DNA of 64,000 nt from Rhizobium leguminosarum (GTDB lineage Bacteria; Pseudomonadota; Alphaproteobacteria; Rhizobiales; Rhizobiaceae): positions 1-64,000 of the forward strand of contig NZ_JAGIOR010000002.1 of NCBI RefSeq assembly GCF_017876795.1, read 5' to 3'. The notes below the pieces were generated by a model that had not been told where the DNA came from, did not search any database, and saw only the letters and a program-made list of their open reading frames with translations. Each line of letters starts with the position of its first letter. Position 1 is the first letter of the stretch. A program made the translations under genes and the position numbers. This document shows positions 34,463 through 42,782 of this stretch, piece by piece.

Positions 34463-35533
34463 TCAGCTCTTTGGTATGCCGCCCCGTCGCTCGAGTGCCG
34501 TCTTGCGGATGATCTCCGCAATCTCGGGACTGCTGCTCGACAACATCTGGAAGTCAACCGCATAGAGCGACAGCAGGGAGACCTCGGTTGCTGCGCTGAC
34601 GGTCGCTGAGCGCGGTTCGCCGCTGATGAGCGCCATCTCGCCAAAAAAGCTTCCTGTACCAAGTTCTACCGGATGATCGGGCGTCGCTACACTGACCCGG
34701 CCTTCGACGATGAAGAACATCTGGTCGCCAACATCGCCTTTGCGGCAGATCACGACACCGGCGGGCACGATCCGCGGCCGCAGCGCCCGCACGATCTCGA
34801 TCAGTGCCGCGGAGCCAAGCTTCTGGAACAGGGGCACGGCGGCGACCAGCTGCCAGTTGCGAACGAAGTCCTGGCGACGGACCTCTTCGTAAAAGCCGGT
34901 GGCGAGGATGCCGGCCCAAAGCGCAAAAATGCCGATGCCGCTCATCATCACCAATCCGGCCAGCACCCGGCCCGCCAGGCTTTGTGGGATCTCGTCGCCG
35001 TAGCCGGTCGTCGACAGCGTCACGACCGCCCACCACATCGCCTGCGGAATGCTGCCGAACTTATCCGGCTGGACGTCGCGCTCGATGACATACCCAGCCA
35101 ACGCAGCGCCAAAGAGAACGATGCCGAAGACAGATGTCACGCCAAGCAGATTGCGCGATTCATTCGCAACCACCTTTGCCATCAGCCGGAAAAACGTCGA
35201 ATCCCGCATCGGCTTGAGGAGCCAGATGGCGCAATACAGACTCCGATCGCGCGAGGCGATCAACAGGAAGGCCGCCATGGGGACGAAAACAGCCAGCAGG
35301 TCAATCACGAGGGCGGCGTTCCCACCCGATACGCGACTGCGACGCCGCACAAGAAGCGTGCCACTCAGCTGCAGGACATAGACGACCCAGATTGCTGCAA
35401 GCACGGCTTCCGCGACGAGCCTTGTCTTTCCGGCGAGATCGGGGGTCGTGAGCGTTGCCACCGCCAAAAGACCAATCGCGGTCAGCAGCGCATTGAGTGG
35501 CGAAGAGATCTTCGAGAAAGGCACTGCCGACAT
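34463..35533 (-). CDS. Cyclic-nucleotide-regulated potassium channel, MloK1 type
   Basis: Six membrane helices are followed by the selectivity filter STTGYGD (about residues 174-180), a C-linker (EEVRRQDFVRNWQLVAAVPL) and a cyclic-nucleotide-binding domain with GSFFGEMALISGEPRSATV, the phosphate-binding cassette including the Arg that contacts cyclic nucleotide. Size (356 residues) and sequence match the Mesorhizobium loti channel MloK1, a structural model for CNG/HCN channels, along the whole length. It should be a tetrameric inner-membrane K+ channel opened by cAMP. It is convergent with the VOC gene and is probably a separate unit. Confidence 0.95.
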   Translation of the reverse strand: MSAVPFSKISSPLNALLTAIGLLAVATLTTPDLAGKTRLVAEAVLAAIWVVYVLQLSGTLLVRRRSRVSGGNAALVIDLLAVFVPMAAFLLIASRDRSLYCAIWLLKPMRDSTFFRLMAKVVANESRNLLGVTSVFGIVLFGAALAGYVIERDVQPDKFGSIPQAMWWAVVTLSTTGYGDEIPQSLAGRVLAGLVMMSGIGIFALWAGILATGFYEEVRRQDFVRNWQLVAAVPLFQKLGSAALIEIVRALRPRIVPAGVVICRKGDVGDQMFFIVEGRVSVATPDHPVELGTGSFFGEMALISGEPRSATVSAATEVSLLSLYAVDFQMLSSSSPEIAEIIRKTALERRGGIPKS

Positions 35534-35740
35534 TCAATACTCCACGAACTGCCCAGGCATTTGTCAGAATAAATGGCCTGAGGCCAAGCGCAACGGGGGA
35601 CGGTGCGCTGCGAAAAAGACACGACATGCGCTCCTTTAGCTCTTCCGGGCCAGGCAGTTTGGCTATCAGCCGGTGACCCGCGTTGCTGCACGCCGCAAAG
35701 AGTATAGACCATCCAGACAGCGAAACGGATGCTTGCGACC

Positions 35741-35930
35741 ATGGTGACTTTGCGACGCTAGGTGCCGGAAGATTGCGATGCGACGGTGGAGACTTTCCTG
35801 CGGGCGATCCGCGAAGTCGCGTCCAAAGACTATACACCGGCGCAGATAAAAGCCTGGGCTCAGGTGGACGACCGGCTTTGCCGATCTGGAGTCCGACGGG
35901 CATCTCCCCACGCCAAGGCACGATGGTGGG
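35741..35930 (+). pseudogene. GNAT acetyltransferase remnant (nonsense codon and internal deletion)
   Basis: From ATG 35741 the frame reads MVTLRR, a TAG stop at 35759, then VPEDCDATVETFLRAIREVA and SKDYTPAQIKAWAQVDD, which is the N-terminal region of a common GNAT family (PEDCDAVVEIF...AIREVA..DYTP.Q..AWA). About 35865 onward another frame reads TGFADLESDGHL, the beginning of the central GNAT beta-strand segment. The part between them and the whole acetyl-CoA motif are missing. The gene is clearly dead. Confidence 0.7.
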
Positions 35931-36050
35931 CTCACAAGCAGTCATGAAGACTTCAGCCCTCCATCAAAATGGTGGCGGTGCCCCACGTTGTGACATCAAC
36001 CCATGGATGGTAGGTTAGTGAACTCTAATTTTAGGGTGGGGGACCTCGCC

Positions 36051-36446
36051 ATGAGAAAGATTCTTTCAAGCATTGGAGCACTAACGTTCTTACTTTCAGG
36101 CATAAGCGCAGACGCCATGGACCTTCCATCGGGTGCCAAGAAGGTCACGATGGAAGAGTTCAAAACCTTTGCTGACGGCAAGCATGTGAACGTCGAGATT
36201 TTCGACCTGGAGAAGCCCGTGACCGCTGATCTGGTATGGAGTTGGAAGAAGGGCACCATCACCGGCAAGGCCAACGTGGACGGCAAAATGATGGACGTGA
36301 AGACCAAGCTCACCTTCAAGGATGGCAAAGCTTGCTCGAACGGAAAAGGCGAGAAGCCAAGTTGCCACTCCATATATATCGACGGGAACAAGTTCTATGA
36401 AGTTCGGGACGACATGAAGGTGCATGCTGTCTCGACGGTCGGGTAA
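36051..36446 (+). CDS. Small secreted protein, possibly DUF995-like
   Basis: The product starts with a signal peptide (MRKILSSIGALTFLLSGISA, cut near ADA). The mature part of about 108 residues has a beta-rich pattern: FADGKHVNVEIF, VTADLVWSWKKGTITGKANV, KLTFKDGKACSN and SCHSIYIDGNKFYEVRDD, with two Cys that may form a disulfide in the periplasm. The layout resembles DUF995 proteins of rhizobia, but this is not certain. The ATG at 36051 follows GGTGGGGGA. No operon partner. Confidence 0.6.
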   Translation: MRKILSSIGALTFLLSGISADAMDLPSGAKKVTMEEFKTFADGKHVNVEIFDLEKPVTADLVWSWKKGTITGKANVDGKMMDVKTKLTFKDGKACSNGKGEKPSCHSIYIDGNKFYEVRDDMKVHAVSTVG

Positions 36447-37150
36447 ATCTGCGGGCTGAGGTTCGTGGCACTCGCTGCCCTGCCGAACGCGATTTGGCCG
36501 GGGCAGGTCCCGTTGACGAAAAGCCTTGCGGCATCGGCTTTCTGCAGGTCGTCATCCTTCTCGCTATGGCCGCAATCTTCGCGCCTTCGACTACTGCAGG
36601 ATCGTGACCTGGGTCGGCAACAGGCGTTCTTTGGTACGAAAGCGCACGGGACCTAAGTCCGGGCTTACACGCGCCCACCGACTGGCATAGCGTCTGGTGT
36701 CGAACCCCTGATGGACGATGGAAGGAAGGCGCGGTTGGAGTAAGTTGTCTGTCTCCTTCTGAGCCTTCCTTTCCCGAAAGCATCCTGCGTTTCGGGGCCA
36801 CTGAAAGTCTTCCAACGTGTCAAGACGGGAACCGTGGCCAATGAAAGACGTTTCGACGGCCACGGAAAATTTTCTTTTTGCGGTCTTACCCAGAACGCAG
36901 ACGTCGACGCTGGTCCGTAGCGCTACGAGAAGGCCGAGGCTTTGAAAATTCCGGCGATTTCTATGATCGCTTCTGAAATGAGTATGCTGTGTCTGCCGTC
37001 CGTGGGGCCCCAGCGCGGAGACCTAACCGGCCGCTCGGCGGACTGTCCAGGCTTTCGCCGCCAGATTCCAGGCGTGGTTCCGACTCCCCTGATCGGGCGA
37101 GCGGCGGGCGCTTCCCCACTACGGAACGGCGGAAGCTAAGGCCCGATGTC
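36447..37150. other. Intergenic region of about 700 bases, no gene recognised
   Basis: Short open frames on both strands lack ribosome sites and coding character. The stretch follows a secreted-protein gene and a dead GNAT gene, so it is probably decayed sequence. The right end runs into the AT-rich site 2 (37151-37200), listed separately. Confidence 0.5.
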
Positions 37151-37200
37151 CATTGTTGCAAAATCTGTAATTCATTCGCAAGTAATATTGCAATTCCGCG
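37151..37200. promoter_or_regulatory. Candidate LysR operator (site 2) upstream of the isochorismatase gene
   Basis: The block contains TTGCAAAAT, TTCATTCGCAAG and TAATATTGCAATTC. The stretch CAAG-T/G-AATATTGCAATTC is shared with site 1 (33378-33394) apart from one base, and the sequence before it also carries TTGCAA at a similar distance. It is 176 bases upstream of the isochorismatase start. Confidence 0.55.
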
Positions 37201-37375
37201 TCGAGAGCCGACGCACTAGATTTCTAATCAGCAGCCAAGACAACGGGTGAGCGGCTCTCAAAGGGAACCCGCAACACTCCAAGGATTGCAGAACGAGCGT
37301 CGTGCCGCGGCATCCGATGCTGCTGCCCATTATGACACCGCACAGGCGGTCCAAACAACCGAAGAGGAATTGACC

Positions 37376-38065
37376 ATGTCCAAGCTCGAAGTCCTGACCC
37401 CGGCAAACAGCCAGCTCATCTTCATCGACCAGCAGCCGCAGATGGCGTTCGGTGTGCAGTCGATCGATCGCCAGACACTGAAGAACAATGTCGTCGGCCT
37501 TGCCAAGGCCGCGAAGATCTTCAACGTGCCCACCACGATCACCACGGTCGAAACCGAATCCTTCTCGGGCAACACTTTTCCGGAACTGCTCGCCGTCTAC
37601 CCGGAGAACGATATTCTCGAGCGGACCTCCATGAATTCCTGGGACGACCAGAACGTCCGTGACGCGCTGGCGAAGAATGCCGCCAACGGACGCAAGAAGA
37701 TCGTCGTCTCGGGGCTCTGGACGGAAGTCTGCAACACGACCTTCGCACTCTCCGCCCTCCACGATGTTCCGGAATACGAGATCTACATGGTCGCCGACGC
37801 TTCGGGCGGCACTTCGTCCGACGCACACAAATACGCGATGGATCGCATGGTGCAGGCAGGCGTGATCCCGGTCACCTGGCAGCAGGTTCTGCTCGAGTGG
37901 CAGCGCGACTGGGCCGGCAAGGAGACCTACGACGCGGTCACCACCCTCGTGAAAGAGCATTCCGGCGCCTATGGCATGGGCATCGACTATGCCTACACCC
38001 ACGTCCACAAGGCCGCCGAACGCGTCACCCACGGCAAGCGCATCGGCCCGAACCCCGCCAAGTAA
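37376..38065 (+). CDS. Isochorismatase-like hydrolase (YcaC type)
   Basis: The cysteine hydrolase triad is in LIFIDQQPQM (Asp), the KK after NGR (Lys near VVSGL) and SGLWTEVCNTTFAL (Cys). The fold and MVADASGGTSSDAHKYAMDRM agree with the YcaC/isochorismatase-like group, whose substrates are usually unknown amides. 229 residues. The start at 37376 follows AGAGGAA. It is the first gene of the hydrolase-XapX-amidohydrolase group, but a hairpin separates it from XapX. Confidence 0.88.
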   Translation: MSKLEVLTPANSQLIFIDQQPQMAFGVQSIDRQTLKNNVVGLAKAAKIFNVPTTITTVETESFSGNTFPELLAVYPENDILERTSMNSWDDQNVRDALAKNAANGRKKIVVSGLWTEVCNTTFALSALHDVPEYEIYMVADASGGTSSDAHKYAMDRMVQAGVIPVTWQQVLLEWQRDWAGKETYDAVTTLVKEHSGAYGMGIDYAYTHVHKAAERVTHGKRIGPNPAK

Positions 38066-38079
38066 GGGTCTGATCAGAT

Positions 38080-38103
38080 CGCTCCGATAACCCCGTCGGA
38101 GCG
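38080..38103 (+). terminator. Hairpin between the isochorismatase and XapX genes
   Basis: CGCTCCGA (38080-38087) and TCGGAGCG (38096-38103) form a perfect 8-bp stem, followed by GTGTTTCC. The T tail is weak, so it may be an mRNA-stabilising or partial terminator. Confidence 0.5.
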
Positions 38104-38131
38104 GTGTTTCCATAATCGTGGAGGATATCTC

Positions 38132-38419
38132 ATGAAAATCTATCTCCTGTCGCTCGGTGCAGGCCTGCTTGTCGGCATCGTCTACAGCCTGCTCAACGTC
38201 CGCTCACCCGCACCGCCGGTCATCGCTCTGGTCGGCCTTCTCGGAATTCTTGTCGGCGAACAGATCATACCGCTCGCAAAGACCTTGTGGAGCAAGGAGC
38301 CGGTAGCCGTCTCATGGCTTCATCAGATCAAGCCGCACATGTTCGGTCACCTACCCAAGGGCGGCGATCGTATCGACGTTGCTCATCGCGCAGACGGCCA
38401 AGTAGAGGAGCGGAGCTGA
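38132..38419 (+). CDS. XapX domain protein (small membrane protein)
   Basis: MKIYLLSLGAGLLVGIVYSL and LLNVRSPAPPVIALVGLLGI followed by LVGEQIIPLAK is the XapX (DUF1427) signature. There are two membrane helices in the first 50 residues and a polar C-terminal tail. Function is unknown; such genes are commonly found beside isochorismatase-like hydrolases and amidohydrolases. The stop overlaps the amidohydrolase start (TGATG), so the two are translationally coupled. Confidence 0.9.
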   Translation: MKIYLLSLGAGLLVGIVYSLLNVRSPAPPVIALVGLLGILVGEQIIPLAKTLWSKEPVAVSWLHQIKPHMFGHLPKGGDRIDVAHRADGQVEERS

Positions 38420-40401
38420 TGACGACGCGGCGAACCTTCCTTGGAGGAGCATCAAGCCTGGCGTTTTCGAACCTCTTCTCACCGGCGAAAGCCGCCGATC
38501 CCAACCAGACCCGAGTAGACACCATGCATCCCGACCTGATCCTTCACAACGGCCGCATCACCACACTTGACCGGACCAATCCGAACGCGACGGCGATCGC
38601 CATCAAGGACGGGCTGTTCTTGGAGGTCGGATCCGACAGCGAGATCATGGTGCTGGCTGGCCCCGACACCAGGATCGTCGACGTCAAGGGCAAGCGCGTC
38701 CTGCCGGGCCTGATTGACAACCATACCCACGTTATTCGCGGTGGCCTGAACTACAACATGGAACTGCGCTGGGACGGCGTGCGCTCGCTCGCAGATGCCA
38801 TGGACATGCTGAAGCGCCAGGTGGCAATCACGCCCGCGCCGCAATGGGTGCGCGTCGTCGGCGGGTTCACCGAGCATCAGTTCGCCGAAAAGCGTCTGCC
38901 GACGATCGAGGAGATCAATGCGATCGCTCCCGATACCCCGGTCTTCCTGTTGCATCTCTACGACCGGGCACTCCTGAATGGCGCGGCCCTGCGCGCCGTC
39001 GGCTATACCCGCGATACGCCGAACCCGCCGGGTGGTGAAATCACCCGTGATGCCAATGGCAATCCGACTGGCATGCTGCTGGCCAAGCCGAATGCAGGCA
39101 TTCTCTACTCGACGCTCGCCAAGGGCCCGAAGCTTCCTCTGGACTATCAGGTAAACTCGACCCGCCACTTCATGCGCGAACTGAACCGCCTTGGCGTGAC
39201 CGGAGTGATCGACGCGGGCGGCGGCTTCCAGAACTATCCGGACGATTACGAGGTAATCCAGAAGCTGTCGGACGAGAACCAGATGACGGTTCGTCTGGCC
39301 TACAATCTCTTCACGCAGAAACCGAAGGAAGAAAAGCAGGATTTTCTGAACTGGACGCAGTCGGTCAAATACAAGCAGGGCAACGACTATTTCCGTCACA
39401 ACGGTGCCGGCGAAATGCTTGTCTTCTCCGCCGCCGATTTCGAGGATTTTCGACAGCCACGTCCGGAAATGGCTCCGGAGATGGAGGGCGAGCTGGAAGC
39501 GGTGGTCCGGGTTCTTGCCGAAAACCGTTGGCCGTGGCGCATGCACGCCACCTATGACGAGACCATCTCCCGCTCGCTCGACGTGTTCGAGAAGGTCAAC
39601 AGGGACATCCCGCTCGAAGGCCTCAACTGGTTCTTCGATCACGCGGAGACCATATCGGAACGGTCCATCGACCGCATTGCGGCACTAGGCGGCGGCATCG
39701 CCACTCAGCATCGCATGGCCTATCAGGGCGAATATTTCGTCGAGCGCTACGGCCATGGCGTGGCGGAAGCCACGCCGCCCATCAGGCGCATGCTCGACAA
39801 GGGCGTGAATGTTTCGGCAGGTACGGATGCCACCCGCGTCGCCTCCTACAATCCGTGGGTCTCGCTCTCGTGGATGGTGACCGGCAAGACAGTTGGCGGA
39901 ATGCAGCTCTACCCGCGTGCCAACTGCCTTGACCGCGAGACAGCGCTGCGCATGTGGACCGAAAAGGTCACCTGGTTCTCGAACGAAGAGGGCAAGAAGG
40001 GCCGTATCGAAAAGGGCCAGTTCGCTGATCTGGTCGTGCCGGACAAGGACTTCTTCTCCTGCGCCGAGGACGAAATCTCGTTCCTCGTTTCGGAGCTGAC
40101 CATGGTCGGTGGCAAGATCGTCTACGGCGCGGGCGACTTCAAGACGCTCGACGAGAACGACATCCCGCCCGCGATGCCCGACTGGTCTCCTGTCCGCAAA
40201 TTCGGCGGCTATGCCGCCTGGGGCGAGCCGGAAGGTGCCGGTGCCCGTTCGTTGCGCCGCACGGCAATTTCCACCTGCGGATGTGCCAGCGATTGCGGCG
40301 TGCATGGCCATGACCATGCCGGTGCTTGGACATCCAAACTTCCGATCGCCGACCTCAAGGGATTCTTCGGCGCTCTCGGTTGCTCCTGCTGGGCGGTCTA
40401 A
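38419..40401 (+). CDS. Amidohydrolase family 3 protein (YtcJ-like) with Tat signal and Cys-rich tail
   Basis: The N-terminus MTTRRTFLGGASSLAFSNLF is a Tat signal (RR followed by FLGG), pointing to folded export to the periplasm. The hydrolase core has PGLIDNHTHVIRGG (metal-binding HxH), further His in WRMHATYDE and FFDHAETI, and Asp in SAGTDATR. The C-terminal end carries CGCASDCGVHGHDH and CSCWAV, an unusual Cys/His cluster that could bind metal. YtcJ-like enzymes hydrolyse N-substituted amides or formamides. The start, overlapping the XapX stop, is set by the Tat motif. 660 residues. Confidence 0.9.
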   Translation: MTTRRTFLGGASSLAFSNLFSPAKAADPNQTRVDTMHPDLILHNGRITTLDRTNPNATAIAIKDGLFLEVGSDSEIMVLAGPDTRIVDVKGKRVLPGLIDNHTHVIRGGLNYNMELRWDGVRSLADAMDMLKRQVAITPAPQWVRVVGGFTEHQFAEKRLPTIEEINAIAPDTPVFLLHLYDRALLNGAALRAVGYTRDTPNPPGGEITRDANGNPTGMLLAKPNAGILYSTLAKGPKLPLDYQVNSTRHFMRELNRLGVTGVIDAGGGFQNYPDDYEVIQKLSDENQMTVRLAYNLFTQKPKEEKQDFLNWTQSVKYKQGNDYFRHNGAGEMLVFSAADFEDFRQPRPEMAPEMEGELEAVVRVLAENRWPWRMHATYDETISRSLDVFEKVNRDIPLEGLNWFFDHAETISERSIDRIAALGGGIATQHRMAYQGEYFVERYGHGVAEATPPIRRMLDKGVNVSAGTDATRVASYNPWVSLSWMVTGKTVGGMQLYPRANCLDRETALRMWTEKVTWFSNEEGKKGRIEKGQFADLVVPDKDFFSCAEDEISFLVSELTMVGGKIVYGAGDFKTLDENDIPPAMPDWSPVRKFGGYAAWGEPEGAGARSLRRTAISTCGCASDCGVHGHDHAGAWTSKLPIADLKGFFGALGCSCWAV

Positions 40402-40465
40402 ACTCAGCTTTGCGCTTGGGCGGCCACGCCGCCGCCCGAGCGACCCGTCGGATAATTTCAAAAAC

Positions 40466-40500
40466 CGCAATGAAATCGAAACAATTGCTGCAATTGTTGG
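40466..40500. promoter_or_regulatory. Candidate LysR operator (site 3) upstream of the DoxX-like gene
   Basis: GCAATGAAATCGAAACAATTG followed by CTGCAATTG is, apart from two bases, the same as site 4 (42671-42700). It contains GCAAT at one end, CAATTG twice, and lies 77 bases upstream of the DoxX-like start, a suitable place for an activator-binding site. Confidence 0.6.
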
Positions 40501-40576
40501 CAGGGCGGTAACCAGCCAATATCGCTCCATCAAACGCAGCCGGTCGTTCAGACCGGCGAACCTGCAGGGAGCAGAT

Positions 40577-41020
40577 ATGACCAACCAATCACATATGTCG
40601 AATCCAGTTCGGAGCAGTCTGGCCCGCGTCGTCGGCACTCCTGTCACGCGAACGGTGTCGCTGCTGGCGCTCTGCGCCGCCTATATCCAGGGGCCGCTCA
40701 CCAAGATCTTCGACTTCAACGGCGCATTGGCCGAGATGGATCATTTCGGCCTCCATCCAGCCGCCTTCTTCGCAGTCGCCGTCATCGTCTTCGAACTCAC
40801 GGCTTCCACCATGGTGGTCTCGGGCTTCCTGCGCTGGGCAGGCGCCCTGGCGCTGGCTGGTTTCACACTCCTCGCGACCTTCATCGCGCTCCGCTTCTGG
40901 GAAATGGCCCCCGGCATGGACCGTATGATGGCGGCCAACGCCTTCTTCGAGCACCTGGGCCTCGCAGGCGCATTCGTCTTCGTTGCAGCATTTGACCTCA
41001 CCACGGGAGCAGGCAAATGA
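40577..41020 (+). CDS. DoxX-like membrane protein
   Basis: Four hydrophobic helices (TVSLLALCAAYIQGP, FAVAVIVFELTASTMVV, GALALAGFTLLATFIAL, HLGLAGAFVFVAAFDL) and the phrase ALCAAYIQGPLTKIFDF match DoxX/DoxD-family proteins of 130-150 residues. They are linked to sulfur or thiol oxidation and respiratory-chain side reactions; the role here is unknown. GGGAGCAG precedes the ATG at 40577. Its stop overlaps the MFS gene start (ATGA). Confidence 0.82.
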   Translation: MTNQSHMSNPVRSSLARVVGTPVTRTVSLLALCAAYIQGPLTKIFDFNGALAEMDHFGLHPAAFFAVAVIVFELTASTMVVSGFLRWAGALALAGFTLLATFIALRFWEMAPGMDRMMAANAFFEHLGLAGAFVFVAAFDLTTGAGK

Positions 41021-42615
41021 GTGCCGCAAAATCATCCGGGGGAACCTTCGCGCCCCTCGCACAGCCAGTCTTCGCTGTTCTGTGGATCGCCACCGTCGTT
41101 GGCAACACCGGAAGTTTCATGCGCGACGTCGCCAGCTCCTGGCTGATGACGGATCTGTCCGCATCGCCCGCCGCAGTCGCCATGGTTCAGGCGGCCGGAA
41201 CCCTGCCGATCTTCCTGCTTGCCATCCCGGCAGGCGTTCTCACCGACATCCTCGATCGCCGCAAGTTCCTGATCGCTGTCCAGCTCCTGCTGGCATCCGT
41301 CAGTATGTCCCTGGTGGTTCTGTCCCAGACGGGCATGCTTTCGGTCGGCGCGCTGATCGGCCTGACCTTCCTCGGCGGCATTGGCGCCGCGTTGATGGGG
41401 CCGACCTGGCAGGCGATCGTTCCGGAACTGGTGAAGCGTGAGGACGTGAAGAGCGCGGTGGCGCTCAACTCACTCGGCATCAATATCGCCCGCTCCATCG
41501 GGCCTGCTGCGGGCGGCCTGCTTCTCGCAGCCTTTGGAGCCGGGATCACCTACGGCGCGGATGTCGCAAGCTACATCGTGGTGATCGCAGCTCTGGTCTG
41601 GTGGCCACGGGCGAAGGATGCAAACGACGCGCTTCAGGAGAACTTCTTCGGTGCCTTCCGCGCCGGACTTCGCTACACCCGCTCCAGCAGGCCGATGCAT
41701 GTCGTCCTCCTGCGGGCCGCCATCTTCTTCGCCTTCGCCAGCGCCGTCTGGGCGCTCCTCCCGCTCGTCGCCCGGCAACTGCTCGGTGGGGATGCCAGCT
41801 TCTACGGCATCCTGCTTGGTGCGGTCGGAGCTGGTGCGATCGGTGGAGCCTTGGTCATGCCGAGGCTCCGCGAACGCCTGAGCTCGGACGGTCTGCTTCT
41901 TGGCGCAGCACTGATCACCGCAGTCGTCTTGGGTGTCCTGTCGCTTGCCCCGCCGAAGATCGTCGCCATCATCGTTCTTATGTTCCTCGGGGGCGCATGG
42001 ATCACCGCCCTGACCACGCTCAACGGCGCAGCGCAGGCAGTTCTACCCAACTGGGTGCGCGGTCGTGGTCTTGCCGTCTACCTGACCGTATTCAACGGTG
42101 CGATGACTGCCGGAAGCCTCGGCTGGGGTGCTGTCGGCGAAGCTGTTGGCATCCAGTCTACCTTGCTCATTGGAGCGGCTGGTCTTCTCGTTGCCGGTTT
42201 CATCATGCATCGCGTGAAGCTTCCTGCAGGCGATGCCGACATGGTGCCGTCCAACCACTGGCCCGAACCGCTTGTCGCCGAGCCGATCGCCCATGACCGT
42301 GGTCCGGTTCTGATCCTGATCGAGTACAAGGTCGAGAAGCAGCACCGCAGCGCGTTCCTGCACGCAATCGATTATCTGTCCAAGGAGCGTCGCCGCGATG
42401 GAGCATATGGCTGGGGCGTTACCGAAGACTCGGCTGACCCGGAGAAGATCGTCGAGTGGTTCATGGTGGAATCCTGGGCTGAACACCTTCGCCAGCACCG
42501 GCGGGTTTCCAATGCAGACGCCGACCTTCAGGGCAAAGTTCTGACCTACCACGTCGGCCCGGAGAAGCCCGTCGTCCGTCACTTCCTGACCATCAATCGG
42601 CCTGATGCCGCATAA
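41017..42615 (+). CDS. MFS exporter (EntS/MFS_3 type) with C-terminal monooxygenase-like domain
   Basis: The first 400 residues contain about twelve helices and the MFS_3 patterns TVVGNTGSFMRDVASSWLM and GVLTDILDRRKFLI. The last part (from about 425) reads VLILIEYKVEKQHRSAFLHA, RRDGAYGWGVTED and IVEWFMVESWAEHLRQHRRV, a small alpha/beta barrel domain as in antibiotic biosynthesis monooxygenases. This two-part arrangement occurs throughout the MFS_3 family. It probably exports an organic compound. Coupled to DoxX by ATGA overlap and followed by a terminator. Confidence 0.9.
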   Translation: MSAAKSSGGTFAPLAQPVFAVLWIATVVGNTGSFMRDVASSWLMTDLSASPAAVAMVQAAGTLPIFLLAIPAGVLTDILDRRKFLIAVQLLLASVSMSLVVLSQTGMLSVGALIGLTFLGGIGAALMGPTWQAIVPELVKREDVKSAVALNSLGINIARSIGPAAGGLLLAAFGAGITYGADVASYIVVIAALVWWPRAKDANDALQENFFGAFRAGLRYTRSSRPMHVVLLRAAIFFAFASAVWALLPLVARQLLGGDASFYGILLGAVGAGAIGGALVMPRLRERLSSDGLLLGAALITAVVLGVLSLAPPKIVAIIVLMFLGGAWITALTTLNGAAQAVLPNWVRGRGLAVYLTVFNGAMTAGSLGWGAVGEAVGIQSTLLIGAAGLLVAGFIMHRVKLPAGDADMVPSNHWPEPLVAEPIAHDRGPVLILIEYKVEKQHRSAFLHAIDYLSKERRRDGAYGWGVTEDSADPEKIVEWFMVESWAEHLRQHRRVSNADADLQGKVLTYHVGPEKPVVRHFLTINRPDAA

Positions 42616-42631
42616 CAAAAACGCAAAGGGC

Positions 42632-42655
42632 AGGGCGGCTTCGGCCGCCCTTTCC
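42632..42655 (+). terminator. Intrinsic terminator after the MFS gene
   Basis: AGGGCGGC (42632-42639) and GCCGCCCT (42644-42651) pair with a TTCG tetraloop and are followed by TTCC. The extra-stable loop supports termination despite the short T tail. Confidence 0.75.
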
Positions 42656-42669
42656 ATTATGTCGCCTGG

Positions 42670-42703
42670 CGCAATGAATTCGAAACAATTGATGCAATTG
42701 CGA
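42670..42703. promoter_or_regulatory. Candidate LysR operator (site 4) upstream of the DUF1275 gene
   Basis: CGCAATGAATTCGAAACAAT followed by TGATGCAATTGCG matches site 3 at all but two of 30 positions. It lies about 80 bases upstream of the DUF1275 start, the same distance as site 3 has to its gene, which supports function. Confidence 0.6.
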
Positions 42704-42782
42704 GAGCCGACGATCAGCGGCAAAACTCAGGTGCCGTGCGAGACACGAAATTACGGCAACAGCATCAGTCGAGGTCACGATC

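Noticed and set aside
35683..36018. Open plus-strand frame over the GNAT remnant
   Set aside because: It is in a different frame from the recognisable GNAT segments; the latter show that the region is a pseudogene.
36961..37161. Minus-strand short frame with RRSVVGKRPPLARSG
   Set aside because: No start signal or recognisable family; probably chance opening in GC-rich sequence.
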